A DNA stretch of 64,000 nucleotides from Macrotis lagotis (GCF_037893015.1 NC_133661.1:225713157-225777156), one strand, 5' to 3'. Positions 21,845-32,654 are shown, counted from the first letter of the stretch. Made by a program: numbers and translations. Notes: a model not told the origin generated them from the letters alone.

Positions 21845-22960
21845 CTAGATAAAGCTGTCTCTACCAACTGCTCTGCTTCCTTTCCTCTGCCTCACTTCTC
21901 AATCCTTTGCAATCTGGCTTTCAGTCTGATCACTCAACTGAAAGTGCTTTCTCTGAAGTAACTAGTGATCTTTTTAATTGCCAGATATGATGATCTTTTT
22001 GTTTTTTCCTCATTCCTAGTCCTTCTCAGCATTTTCTGTTGCCTTCAACACTGTTGGCTGCTCTCTCCTCCTGAATACACTCTTTTCTCTCATGATGCTT
22101 CATGATGCTTCTGCTCCTTACCTTTCTGATCAATCCTCATTTTTCATTGCTGGATCAACATATACACTACACCTTCCTTGTTGATGTCCCCCCAAGGTTT
22201 TGTTTTGGGCCCTCTCTTTCCTCTGTATTCTCTCTTTGGTAACCTGGTTTAACTTCATGGGTCTGATTAAACTCTGTATGTCAGTGACTCTCAGATCCAC
22301 ATATATCCAACCCCAGAATGTTCTGTGATATAAATCCAACATTCATCTATATATCCAACATGAGTATCCATGTTATTAATTGTCCATTGAATTTCAAACT
22401 GGAAGTCCCAGAGACCTATTAGAATCATTAATACTGACCCAATAAACTTATTATCTTTTGCCCAAATTCTCCTTTCTTGTGAACATCCCTTTTTCTGTTA
22501 GAGACACCACCATCCTTCCCAGTGTCTGAGGTCTGTAACCTTGGCATTATTCTGAACTCCTTGCTCTCACCTCATACAACTAACCAGTCAATAAATCTTG
22601 CTCTTTCTGCCTTTACAAGATCTTTTGCATTCTGTCCCTTCTCTTTATTCTCATAGTTGCCCTTATCACTTCTTACTAAATTATTCCAACAGCCTCCTAA
22701 ATTAATTTCCATGTCTCAAGTCTCTCACCACTCTGGGCTGTGCTGTTTATTGCCACAAATGCAATTTTCTTTAAGCTCAGAGCTGCCTTCTGCATTTAAC
22801 AAACTCCAATTTAACAAACTTCTTGTCTCAAAAATAAAATATAAATTCCTCTGTTTAGCTTTAAAATCCAACACACCCTAACTCTAGCTTCTATTCTAGC
22901 CTCATTGGACATTAATCTCCCTTCTCCCATATGCCATAGTAAATATTTAGTTGCTATGAC
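21845..22960 (+). mobile_element. Degraded CR1/L3-like LINE fragment
   Basis: Reverse-transcriptase-like remnants occur in order. 'ttgccttcaacactgttggc' corresponds to AFxTVG, 'gatgtccccccaaggttttg' to the V-PQG-VL block, and 'cagtgactctcagatccaca' to the segment after the catalytic box. The 3' part has 'caccaccatccttcccagtg'. It is old and heavily decayed. The family assignment rests on motif order and is provisional. Confidence 0.55.
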
Positions 22961-23180
22961 CAAAAATTATTCTTGACCTCAATAAAGATAGTGAGACTGG
23001 TCTGAGACAATAGATTTTCAGCCCATTATTGGTCCCATATTTAGGATTCCCAAATTGGTAGGACCATTCTAGGCTTGTAATTATGACAGGATCACTTCTA
23101 CAATCGGAAGAGGCATTCATTGGGGGGAAACTTAAGAAATGCCATCATAGGATGCACCAATTAGAAGTATGTGGGACATG

Positions 23181-23337
23181 GGGTGGCTAGATGGCACAGT
23201 GGATAGAGCACAAGCCCTGGAGTCAGGAGTACCTGTGTTCAAATCTGGCCTCAGACACTTAATAATTACCTAGCTGTGTGGCTTTGGGCAAGCCACTTGA
23301 CCCCATTTACCATTCAGAAACCTTTAAAAAAAAAACC
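23181..23337 (+). repeat. Young-type marsupial SINE
   Basis: It is flanked by agaagtatgtgggacatg (about 23163-23180) and agaagtatatgggacatg (23338-23355), an 18-base duplication with one change. It is full-length. Confidence 0.94.
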
Positions 23338-23579
23338 AGAAGTATATGGGACATGACAATGTAGCTTTACTCTGACCTGATTTCATTTTGCCCTCAATAA
23401 TAGATACCACCATTTGCATGACTATTTGCCAGGTCAGGATGTTTAAGCACGAGAAAAAAAAGACTTAAAAGGGAAAATAAGTTATATTTTAGGGGTTGTC
23501 CAGTAGAAAAGGGATTACATTGTACAGAACCTTGAGGATCCAAACTAGGGCCTGAGATTGTAGGAAGTTATAGTTAAAA

Positions 23580-24340
23580 TTCCAATATTTGAAAGGACTG
23601 TTTTGTGAAGTATTCATTTAAAATACATATATTAAGTATCTTTTGGGTGCAGAACACTGTGTTTGGTCTTGAGACAGATAAAAATTTTAGAGAAGTGTGG
23701 TCCTCATTTGTGGAGTTTACTTGCTAGTCACTTAGCAAGAGAAAGAAATAGTGAATGCATGTGAGAATTTCAAAATAATTTCCACTGTCCAAAGGAGAAA
23801 GTTATTACTGAACAGGAGGACTCAGCAAAGGCTCCTTGGAGGAGATAATATTCAAGTATTCAGGCTGGGGTTTAAAGGATGGGTATTTGTAGTATTTGGA
23901 ATATCATAGACAGAGCTGCAGAATTAAGAAGCTGCAAGGTATGTGTTATAAATTAGAGCAGAGAGTAGATTGTCTTAGCTTGAAAAGAGAATGATGAGGA
24001 CAGTCCTGACTGGAAAGTTAGCATTAGATTGCAGAACACCAAATGTTATACAAAGGAAGTTCCTAGAAGTTTTAGAGCAGTGGATGTCTTCGTGGCTAAC
24101 TAAATATCTATATTAAAAATAAAAATTATTTTCTCATCAATGTATATAATAGAGAGAGGGTGGAAACCCTGGTAGATAGGAGGCTGGTGGAGTAGTCCAG
24201 GTGTCCAGGTGGACAACAATGAGGGCTTATAGTGGCAGTAAAAATAAAGAGAAAGGGGCAGATTTGGAAGTTTTTGTGGACCTTAAAATAGCAGGACTTG
24301 CTGACTTGATTGGAGAAGGAAGAGTCAACAACAATTCCAA
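23580..24340 (+). repeat. Ancient composite repeat
   Basis: It has 'gtatcttttgggtgcagaac', 'cagcaaaggctccttggagg', 'gggtttaaaggatgggtatt', 'ctgactggaaagttagcatt', 'gtagtccaggtgtccaggtg'. The order parallels that of the repeat at 54440-56460. Confidence 0.45.
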
Positions 24341-24540
24341 GGTTTTAAATGATGTAGCCATACACTGACATGATGAAGGCAGAGGGGAAAAATAGATCTA
24401 GGATTGTGGCATGGGAGAATAAATTGGATCTTGAGCCATTTGAGATATCCAAAATAGAACTTGTTGCTTCCTCTCTCCACCCCTGCCCCCATCCCCAAAT
24501 CTGCTCCTCTTCCAGACTTCCCTGTTACTATCAAGTACAC

Positions 24541-24905
24541 CAATCATTTTATTTTTATTTATTTGTTCATTTTTTAAATTTATTTTTGTTTGTTTTAAAA
24601 GAGCAACATTCATCCATTTGCAAATTTATGAGTCCACATCTTTCTGCTTCCTTCCTTTCTCTCCCCACTCTGCATGACAATGAACAGTCTGGTGGAAGCT
24701 GTACATGTTACCTTCGTGTTTAGCTTATTTACATATTAGTCATTTGGTGAAATAGGCATTAGTACTAAGGGGAAAGAAAAAACCTTAAGAATGGAAGTAA
24801 AAACATAAGGAATATTTTTTAAAAAGTGAACAAAATATGTATCTAGATTCCATGGTTTTTTCCCCTCTGAATCTGGATGACATTGTCCATAACCAGTTTC
24901 TTTGT
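24541..24905 (-). mobile_element. LINE-1 3' UTR fragment, antisense
   Basis: The phrases 'tagcttatttacatattagt', 'ctgaatctggatgacattgt' and 'ccataaccagtttctttgtt' parallel other antisense L1 3' UTR pieces in the window. It is diverged. Confidence 0.45.
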
Positions 24906-24939
24906 TGAAGGACATCAGTCATTGAGGCTCACAATCTTG

Positions 24940-25200
24940 AAGGCAGTTCTTCTCACACTCATCCCACCTACACAATCTGTTGCCAATCTTGTCATTTCTA
25001 TCTCTGCAAATCTTTTCTAATATTCCCTTTCTTTCCATTTGTGTGTCTGTCACCTTAGTGTAGACCCTCATTGTCTCATGCCTAGACTATTGCAATAACT
25101 TCTGGTTGATCTCCCTTGTTGAGTTTCTTTCACCCTACCCCAGTACATTCTCCTTTTAGCTGTTCAACCCATTCTAAAGCTCAGCCAGTTAAGAAACTTT
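24940..25200 (+). mobile_element. CR1/L3-like LINE 3' fragment
   Basis: 'tcccacctacacaatctgtt' and 'gcctagactattgcaataac' then 'ttctggttgatctccctt' are typical of the 3' part of this LINE type. The same phrase recurs near 52840. Confidence 0.55.
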
Positions 25201-25852
25201 CTCTAATTAGAAAAATAAGTTCATAGATGTAAGCCATAGAAACATCTAGCTGAGCTTTTCCCTGCTCATTTTATAAATAGTAAATGTGAAGAGGGAACTT
25301 AAACCCTAGTATTTCTGACTTCAAGACCATCTCTTTCACCCTTCCATGATGGTACTCAGAGGAAAATTCAGTACTGGAGAGAAAAATTTGAGTTTTCATA
25401 GAAAAGATAATTGAAACCACTGTAGTGAATTGAAATTGTGGAGGGAGAGAGTATAAAGAGAGATTAGAGAGACATGGACAAACTTTTAGGGAGTGCATAT
25501 TAGTTTGTCATCCAAATGACAGAGAATGAACAGTTAGAAGAAAAACCAAAAGAATATGGTGTCCCTGAGGCCAACAGAGGAGAGAATAGTGGGTGTCAAA
25601 ACTGCAGAGAGGTCAGAAAGATGAGGATTGAATGAAGCATCTCAAATTTAATGAGTAGAGTAATTGGTGATCTTTGAAAGAGAAATTTCAGTAAAGTGAT
25701 GGGGGGGTGGAAGCCAACTTATACAGGGTTTAAGAGAGTTGAATAATTCAGAAGTTGAGGCATTAAATAAAGGCAATTTTTATAATGAGATGTCACTGAG
25801 AGTTGGCATGGTAGCTGATTACAGTGGAAAGGTCCAAATATTGGTCAGTAAT

Positions 25853-26042
25853 GAGGAAAACTGCTTAAACCAGAGCAGTATGTGAAGCCAAACTTCAGGC
25901 AGCATCTGAGTCTCCCAGATTGGCCCAGCCTCCACAAAAACCTGCCCTTGGGAAGATCTAACAGACCCTAATACCCCTCCCTCAAGTGCCCCAGCTAATA
26001 GAAGTGCTTCACTAGACAGGGCTTCAGCCTGGCTTCTGTGGA
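25853..26042 (+). pseudogene. Decayed partial copy of the CCDC88C terminal coding exon
   Basis: This aligns to 28933-29141 of the true last exon. At 25861-25902, 35 of 42 bases match 28941-28982, and six of the seven changes are silent (both read [13 protein letters not shown]). A second well-matched block, 26001-26035, corresponds to 29099-29134 (aagtgcttcact...cttcagcctggctt). Between and after these, the reading is broken by stops and small gaps, so the copy is no longer coding. The silent-heavy pattern suggests it diverged while still under protein constraint, then decayed. It contains no fused exon junctions, so it is not a processed retrocopy, and a tandem intragenic duplication is more likely. 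Confidence 0.85.
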
Positions 26043-26439
26043 CTCTAAGGTGCCACATGATTAATACAATAAGCTTGGAGAATTATAAAACAGCCCCTGA
26101 CACCAAATCACTGATATGTGACTCTTGTATGTATTATAACCTCTCTGGTTCTTATCCCTAGTCCTGGGTATGACATTGCAGATTTCTCTTCCTAAGTATG
26201 TATTAAGCATCCACTTTATGCCAAGACCCTATCCTAAGTGGTAGGGACACAAAATAGTCATACCCTCAGGAAGCTTATATGCTTTTTGTAATACCTAGTC
26301 TTTCTAAAATAATTGATAGAAGGTAAGAGGGGAGGGGGAGGAGGCAATAAGCTAGAAATCATCTGGGTAACTGGGAACAGCAACTAGACTAGTATTAAAA
26401 AATTTACCATACTCTAAAAATTAGATCATGTGGGGGGGT

Positions 26440-26600
26440 CATCTTGTATTATTATATATTTATTCATATTAATACTATTCATGTTATATTTATGATATAT
26501 GATTATGGATGTATTATTCTACACACTAATATAGTACATCATTATAGTATATTTATATATAATATGCTATATATAGTATATGAGTATTTATAGTATATTA
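26440..26600. repeat. AT-rich simple sequence
   Basis: This is imperfect tata/attat sequence with multiple 'tatatagtatat' units just upstream of the 26668 acceptor region. Confidence 0.8.
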
Positions 26601-26667
26601 AATTCATTTTCATGATCTGCCTATCTTCAGTCTCATTCTCATTCTGTCCTTGCTTATTCCCTTTCAG

Positions 26668-26889
26668 TGGCAACACAACTTAAACGAGACTGAAATGATT
26701 TCATTGCAACAGTTTCTGTTAGAGGCTGATTCATTGTACCCTTCTTGCCATTCCCCTCCTTTCTTCCAACACCTGGAGCCCCCGAGGGGCCTGGAAGACC
26801 CAGTCCTTGGCCCTGCAGTTGATGAAGAGATGCTGAGGCCGGGCATGGGCAGGGCCAACCGGAGAACAGCTTCCCTGTATCTCTCAAGG
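26668..26889 (+). CDS. Candidate cassette exon with a second GBA-like motif
   Basis: A strong acceptor (attccctttcag) opens a frame starting WQHNLNETEMISLQQFLLEA, then DSLYPSCHSPPFFQHLEPP, and later RRTASLYLSR. Entry is in phase 0, exactly as the 20245-20534 exon leaves and the 28770 exon enters. A phase 0 donor is available at agg/gtaccc (GT at 26890), which makes a 222 nt exon, but its +4 to +6 bases are poor. If the donor is unused, the frame stays open to a TGA at 27067. ETEMISLQQFLLEAD mirrors the GBA motifs GSEMVTLEEFLEESN (this gene) and GSEVVTLQQFLEESN (Girdin), including the central Phe. The block is more GC-rich than its AT-rich flanks. If spliced in, the two GBA Phe residues would be 27 residues apart. 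I do not know of such an exon in DAPLE, and it could be a relic. Confidence 0.5.
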
Positions 26890-28009
26890 GTACCCATCCC
26901 CGAGCTAACACTGCTGTCACCAAGACCCCTGACTTACCTTGTCTCGAGCAGGCTCATTGGCACAATTGGCAGCATCACTCTGGATTTGTATTACTGCTTA
27001 CAACTCCTCAAGAGCAATAACCAAAATGACTTGTGCTTTCACTGCCCAGATATGGATGGTGTGGGATGACATGTCCTAGTGTGGGACTCTGGTCAACTTG
27101 GACAGCCAAAGGAAAGAATCATCCCTATTAGTTATTTTTTAAAAAATTACAACATAATTAGTATTGGACCTTGGAAGGTCAAACTCTGCCTTTTCTCTTT
27201 GGTGGCTTTCAATAAGTCAAATCTCCTCAAAGCATGTTTTCTCTGTAAACAGAGTTTAGATTTGATCTCTTATGGGTCTTCCTAGTCCTACAATCCTAAG
27301 CTTGATTATGATGATATAGGCCAGTTCCAATCATAGTAGGTTCCTTGCACTTAGGAATGATTTCATCTTTTGCATTTGTTTGACCAGTGCTAAAGAAATG
27401 TTGATTGGTATACTTACTTTCCTCATCTTCTTTGGCACAAAAATGTTTAGGACAGCCAGATTAAGCTCCCTCTTAAGGTGTGGATCCCAAATTGCTGAAA
27501 TCTATCTTCTAGAGATGGTCATGTTCACTAACAGTTCTCTGTTTGCTAAGCCCTAACAGCATCAGCTTCAACCTGAATTCTAACTCTCACATCCTGCATG
27601 AATTCACCTGCCTTGATTTTATTGTAATATAGTCATTGGGTAGTGGTTGGGAAGGTTTTAGGCAGAATATGGGGAAGAGGGTGAGGCCCAGTGGCTTACT
27701 CAAATAACCCAGATAAGACTTGTTGCTGTGGTGACTTTGAGAAGTTTATGCAGATGCTACAGAATGTGATCAGATCTTGACTTAATTTTTCCCTTTGCCA
27801 CCAAGGTCCCTCTGTAGGAACAGAAGGCACTGCTTAATTCACTGGTGTGGGCTGAAACAGTTTCACAATGTAATTAGTGGGGATTCATGGATGTGGCTAC
27901 CTGAATAATTAAAAATTGACAATTAGACTGTTCAATCAGGATGTCACAATGTAATTCATTTTTACACACATCCCATTGATGATCTCTTCTAGGTTCTCCA
28001 GTTATCTCA

Positions 28010-28140
28010 TTCTGTCTCTTTTCCTATCTCTTTTTCCCTTTCCTCTATCTCCCTTTTCCTCCCCCTTTTTTCCCCCTCCTTCCTCTTTCTCTTTTTCTTC
28101 TTTCTTCCCTTTCTCTGTTTCTTTTCCTGCTTTTCTCTCA
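28010..28140. repeat. C/T-rich tract
   Basis: This is imperfect polypyrimidine sequence (ctttttccctttcctctatc style) of about 130 bases. Confidence 0.85.
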
Positions 28141-28359
28141 GGGTAGTTCTTAGTAAGGAAGGTGTTAGGAGGGTGAGTACTAGCAACCCTTCGTTAACTA
28201 ATTTATAAATTATCCATCATATTTTCCAACTCCAGCTAATTTTGTTGCACATTTATACCTTCAGGTTTTGAACAAAAGACAATAGAATGCAGCCCTATGA
28301 TTTCTGATTCTTTGATTGGTTGAACAAAAGAGAAAGATAAAGTTAAAATGGGTGACCAC

Positions 28360-28500
28360 TTATTTACCTTTTATTCCTGACTCTGCCACTAATAGGCTAT
28401 GTGAACTTAAACAAGAAACTTTGCTCCTCAGTGTTCTCCTCTGTAAACCCTGGGAATTGGCTCCAAAGACTCTTACTGTCTCTTACATTCTCTAACTCTT
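28360..28500 (+). repeat. MIR-like fragment
   Basis: It has 'tgactctgccactaataggc', 'tatgtgaacttaaacaagaa' and 'tgttctcctctgtaaaccct', a weak MIR-like order. Confidence 0.4.
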
Positions 28501-28769
28501 TTTAAATCTACTATGGAGTCTTGATTCTAGAAGACTATCCCTCAATTCCGATACCACTGCTAATCAGGTGATGGTTTCCTATAATGAACAGCAGGGATAA
28601 CTCATTTCAAGTCACTTTGGCTAATTTGTGTACTTCCTGTTGAACACCTCTGCCATATAGAATTCCATTGTGTTGAATTCCATTGTGACAGCCTAGGACA
28701 GACAGTGAATTTTCAAAAATATCCTTTGTATTCTTACTCACTTTGATTTTTTTGTCCCTACTTTTCCAG

Positions 28770-29789
28770 GATACTTGCACTAGCCGAGACGACTTGCTGA
28801 ATGACTACTTTAGAAAGGCTAATGATCCTCCTGCCATTGGAAGCCCACTGGGTCCCCCTGTCAGGAAAGAAGGAACAAAAATGCCCACCAACTTTGTGGC
28901 ACCCACCATCAAAATGGCAGTCAACACAGCTGAGGGAAAACTGCTCAAACCAGGGCAATATGTAAAGCCTAACTTTAGACAGACAGAGCCTGAGCCCCAA
29001 TCCTGCACTCCCAGCTCCCTGAGATCAACTCAGCCTCCCCAAAGCCTACCCCTGAGCAGACCTAAACAGGCCACTCTTCCCCCACCCCCTTCTGGTAGGA
29101 GTGCTTCACTCAACAGAGCCTTCAGCCTGGCTTCGGCAGATCTTCTTCGTGCTAATGGGCCAGATGGATATAAACAAGAATCTCCACAGAAGCTTGGGGG
29201 AGATGCTCATGGGGGCAAGGAACCCAACAGCCAGACCCTTAGGCTCCCATCATCCTCCAGCCTTCACACTCTCTCCAGAGAGAGACCCCAGTCTGCAAAG
29301 ATCGTTGGTTCTTCTCAGGGTCCCAGTTCTCGCAATCGTCAGTTTGACTCAAGGCGCTTCTCCTTGGCTCCCCCAAAGGAAGAGAGACTACCTCCTCATC
29401 TGCAGTCTTCCGCTTCTCCCTCTGTTTCCATGAGTGGCAGTGGGACGGGCATTTCCCAGCAGCAGGAACACAGCCCTGGTCTAGGACAGTCCTTTTCATC
29501 CATACCTATTTCAGCAGCCAGGACTAAACCCAAGATCCCAACGCATACCGGGGAAGTAGCTACTGTTGCTCCAGTCCGTATGGTATCCCACCTCCCCGAG
29601 GGAGAAGGGACCTCTTGGCAAGGCCAGAATGATGGATTCATATCTAAGAGCCAGACTAAAGCTCCGGATTCTTCTCATTCTCCTGTGCTAGAGGACTTCA
29701 GTAGAGGAGGGGGCTCAAAGAGTACCCCTGGGTCTCCGGAGCCCAGTGGGGACCAGCAGACCGTGTGGTATGAATATGGGTGTGTGTGA
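28770..29789 (+). CDS. CCDC88C: CCDC88C (DAPLE) terminal coding exon
   Basis: The exon encodes 339 residues and a TGA (29787-29789). The acceptor is tacttttccag, phase 0. It begins [20 protein letters not shown], then [69 protein letters not shown] and [16 protein letters not shown], and ends [13 protein letters not shown]. Every landmark matches human DAPLE. The last residues GCV are the PDZ-binding motif through which DAPLE binds Dishevelled in non-canonical Wnt signalling. The Tyr of YGCV is reported in human as phosphorylated to release Dishevelled, and it is present here. The rest is disordered and rich in Ser and Pro. The length is close to human, with no breaks. Open frames on other strands here are shadows. 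Confidence 0.98.
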   Translation, partial: DTCTSRDDLLNDYFRKANDPPAIGSPLGPPVRKEGTKMPTNFVAPTIKMAVNTAEGKLLKPGQYVKPNFRQTEPEPQSCTPSSLRSTQPPQSLPLSRPKQATLPPPPSGRSASLNRAFSLASADLLRANGPDGYKQESPQKLGGDAHGGKEPNSQTLRLPSSSSLHTLSRERPQSAKIVGSSQGPSSRNRQFDSRRFSLAPPKEERLPPHLQSSASPSVSMSGSGTGISQQQEHSPGLGQSFSSIPISAARTKPKIPTHTGEVATVAPVRMVSHLPEGEGTSWQGQNDGFISKSQTKAPDSSHSPVLEDFSRGGGSKSTPGSPEPSGDQQTVWYEYGCV

Positions 29790-30618
29790 CCTATGCCCTA
29801 TTATAGAAAGAGCCACACAGTGAAACTACTGACACTTTGGTATTGGAGTATGTATGTTGGCTTGGCTTGGCTTGTTGATTTTTGTTTTTTGCCTGTGGTG
29901 CAGGGAAGAAAGGGGCAGCTTTAGAATAAGGGAGGGGATTCTGAGATTTTTTTTTTAATTGAAACACTGTGCCAAGTCTTAAAGAACATTCCACCCCGAA
30001 ATTTGTAACCTGTCCTGTTTTATCTGCTGCTTCCAGTAATTTATTTCTCATGAATGAAGTACACTTTAGCATGGTCAATATTTAAAATTAAATGTTAAAA
30101 TTTTCATTCCCTCTCTTCCAGACACTATCATAAATCCCACTTAAGACACTTATTTTGTTTTTGTACTTTTAGAACTAATCTTAAGAACAGATACATTCAT
30201 AAAATTGAAAGTTGGTTTGAACTGGGTTGGTGTAAGAGAATTTCAAGGTCTCATCAGTATCAATACTCTCTCCATAGACACTGACTTTGACCTCTCCACA
30301 CATTAATAATATTCTTTCTGATTTATTATTTCTCACATTATCCCCCACCTCTCTCCCTCCAAAAAAAAATTATCTCTTGGTGGCCAATTGTGTGGTGATA
30401 ATATTTCTAAATTTAGCTTAATTGGCCAGCAGATAATAGATATGTGTTATACCACTAGACGCCATACTTGAAAAGAAGACGTCAGAAGACTTTAGGGTTT
30501 GGGGGTAAAGAGCATTATTTACATTAGGCCCAAGTCAATCCCAAGAGACAACTGGACACCATTGTGTTACCAACCCAGCTATCATGGAGAATGTCCCATA
30601 CCTGAGTATAGTTTTAAA

Positions 30619-30624
30619 AATAAA
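30619..30624 (+). terminator. CCDC88C: Possible proximal poly(A) signal
   Basis: AATAAA lies in ttttaaaaataaaatc, about 830 bases after the stop. It would give a shorter 3' UTR. The downstream element is weak. Confidence 0.35.
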
Positions 30625-30908
30625 ATCTTTGGCAGCTAGATTTTTAAAAGTTCCAATTGCCCTGTGGATACTTGATCCAAGGATTCTTTGTTTCCTTTGA
30701 CATTGATGATAGTCAGGTTTGGGTCAAGGTGCTTACCTGCCAACTCGGACCAGGTAGCCTGTGCTTCAGCTCTCCACTCCTAAGAACAAAGCTGGGTTAC
30801 CTTTCCTTATATTTTTCTACAAACACTGGAGCTAATATGTGCTGGGACTTGTTATTAAAGATGGTCCTGGGGAAGCTGAGAGAAAGGCTATTTCCCAGAC
30901 CCAATATT

Positions 30909-30916
30909 TGTAAATA
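30909..30916 (+). promoter_or_regulatory. CCDC88C: Pumilio-type element in the 3' UTR
   Basis: It is an exact tgtaaata, the canonical Pumilio recognition octamer, followed 8 bases later by a near repeat (tgtaaatg). Function is inferred only from the motif. Confidence 0.35.
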
Positions 30917-31368
30917 ATTTGTAAATGAAGAGGCTTAGGGGCTTCCCCCACCCCCTTATAGGGGATGACCATTTCTTTCTCTGAATAATTTTTCAGAGTA
31001 GAAACCAAATTTCTTTTAATATATATATTATATATAATCTATAAAAACACACATTTTGGGGTAGGGGGAAATCTATTTATGTTCCAGTGGGTGTACCTCT
31101 TTTCTGTCAGGAATCTCCTTGGCTGCTTTTATGTATCCAATCAGACTCATTCATTCTGACTCAGAATTGTTTATAAAGGTGCTTTTCCTGTGATATATGA
31201 AAACGTGTTGATTTTTTTTTCCTCCATAAAGATGTCCCTTTTGGTGATTTGCTGACTTGATCTAGTGAAAGGATTGGAAAGAAATTTTAAAATGTTAATA
31301 AGATCATTTTAGAAGTTGCTCCTGGTAACTTGTAGTAATCCGAATTCTGGAACACAGAACAGAATTTT

Positions 31369-31374
31369 AATAAA
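31369..31374 (+). terminator. CCDC88C: Likely distal poly(A) signal of CCDC88C
   Basis: AATAAA lies in gaattttaataaaagtgg, about 1.58 kb after the stop, with a GT-rich downstream region near 31400. Repeats begin soon afterwards, as expected beyond the gene end. Confidence 0.65.
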
Positions 31375-31624
31375 AGTGGAGAAAGAAACATGTTGAGCTC
31401 TATTTTTGTGTAACAGAATATTTCTTTGGAGAGAGCTGCAGTTTCTGTCGTTACTACTTAATTATTAAGCTATCTTCTTTAGCAGCCTGACTACAGGTGC
31501 TCTTAGTGCTTACTTTCCTGAGATCCTTGTTGACAGACATTTTAAATATACTAGAGAACACCAGAGAATACACTATACTTTTTCTTTATATAATAGAGGC
31601 TTTCTCAGAAAAGTGGATAAATTA

Positions 31625-31990
31625 AATTTTTTCTTAATCTTATTTTTATTGATTTTTTTACATTGCTTTCTTTTCCATTTCCCCCCACCTTTCCCAGAAA
31701 GTTTTTTTTAATTTAAAGAGAAACAGAAAAACCAACATAATCATCTTATGCATTAGACCACCCCCATAGTCATCTATCTCTATAAACAAAGAAGGAAACT
31801 TCATTATCTCTCAGCTTTTCTTGAGGGGCTTGAGGTAGTTACATACCATTGTTTGAGGTTCTTGTACTTTCCGTTTTATAGATATCATGTGTGTTGTTTC
31901 TCTACTTAGTTTCTTTATTCTGTATCAGTTTATATGAATCTTCTCATTCTTCTCTATTATGTTGGAATTTTGTAAATTAAGTCTAATATT
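31625..31990 (-). mobile_element. LINE-1 3' UTR fragment, antisense
   Basis: It begins with T-rich sequence, then 'aaagagaaacagaaaaacca', 'tgcattagaccacccccata', 'tgtatcagtttatatgaatc', 'ttctctattatgttggaatt'. It is diverged. Confidence 0.45.
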
Positions 31991-32059
31991 AAATGTCCTA
32001 TAAGATATGTATATTAAGAAAATCCAGTGATCCAAAATTATTATCACTCTAGAGTAGAA

Positions 32060-32180
32060 AAAGTAAATCGGTGGGCAGAACACCTGAATAAGAATTCTGA
32101 TTGAACTATTTGCTTCCTGGGTGACCTCTAGACCTCAGTTTACTCATCTGAAAAATGAAAGGTTTAGACTAGATTATTCC
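32060..32180 (+). repeat. MIR-like fragment
   Basis: It has 'tgcttcctgggtgacctcta', 'gacctcagtttactcatctg' and 'gaaaggtttagactagatta'. Confidence 0.55.
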
Positions 32181-32401
32181 TAAAACTAAGATTATTCCTT
32201 ATTATCTATACTTTATTTTAAAAGGTAAGATTTTAATAAATCACTGTTTAACTGTACACATATAGAATAGGGGAGCCACGATTGGACATGATGAATTTGA
32301 TGATTTTTGTGGACTTCAAACTCAGTGTGGGTCAACCAGGGGACATGGTGGCTCAAAAAACTTAGCATGGACTTAGGTTACATTAGAAGAGGTATGATGT
32401 C

Positions 32402-32654
32402 TAGGGGTAGGTGGCACAATAGGCAGAGGACCAGGCTTGGAGTCAGGAAGACTTAACTTACTGAATTCAAATCTGATCACACATACTTACTGACTCTGTG
32501 ACCCTGGGTAAGACACTTAACTCCTCTAGCCTTAGTTTCTTCATCTGCAAAATGAACTGGAGGAGGACTGTATCTCTACCACAAAAACTCCTAATGGGAC
32601 TAGATGGGATTAGTGGGACTAGTCAGACACAACTATAAATAATTGAACAATGAT
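32402..32654 (+). repeat. CORE-SINE (MAR1-like)
   Basis: It has 'ggggtaggtggcacaatagg', 'cctgggtaagacacttaact', 'tcatctgcaaaatgaactgg' and 'tagtcagacacaactataaa', a full-length, diverged copy. Confidence 0.78.

Larger units (their letters stand above)
20535..28769. other. CCDC88C: Last CCDC88C intron (8.2 kb)
   Basis: The intron holds SINEs, a CR1/L3-like LINE, an L1 3' UTR piece, an ancient composite repeat, and two gene-derived segments: a decayed copy of the terminal exon (25853-26042) and a GBA-like exon candidate (26668-26889). Unique-looking sequence without assigned features lies at 27070-28350, apart from a C/T-rich tract at 28010-28140. Confidence 0.75.
29790..31395 (+). other. CCDC88C: CCDC88C 3' UTR
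   Basis: Sequence after the stop is free of SINEs up to about 31.4 kb, which fits a retained UTR. It ends about 20 bases past an AATAAA, followed by a GT-rich stretch (ctatttttgtgtaac). The exact cleavage point is inferred. Confidence 0.7.

Noticed and set aside
24370-24723. A 117-codon + strand frame
   Set aside because: It runs from an ancient repeat into an L1 3' UTR fragment. Its composition is not protein-like.
27736-27752. A second RFX X-box (gttgctgtggtgac)
   Set aside because: Both half-sites depart from the consensus, so it is too weak to list beside the perfect site at 15533.
29101-29433. Overlapping + strand frame and several - strand frames in the last CCDC88C exon
   Set aside because: They are shadows of the true coding frame, which matches DAPLE over its full length.
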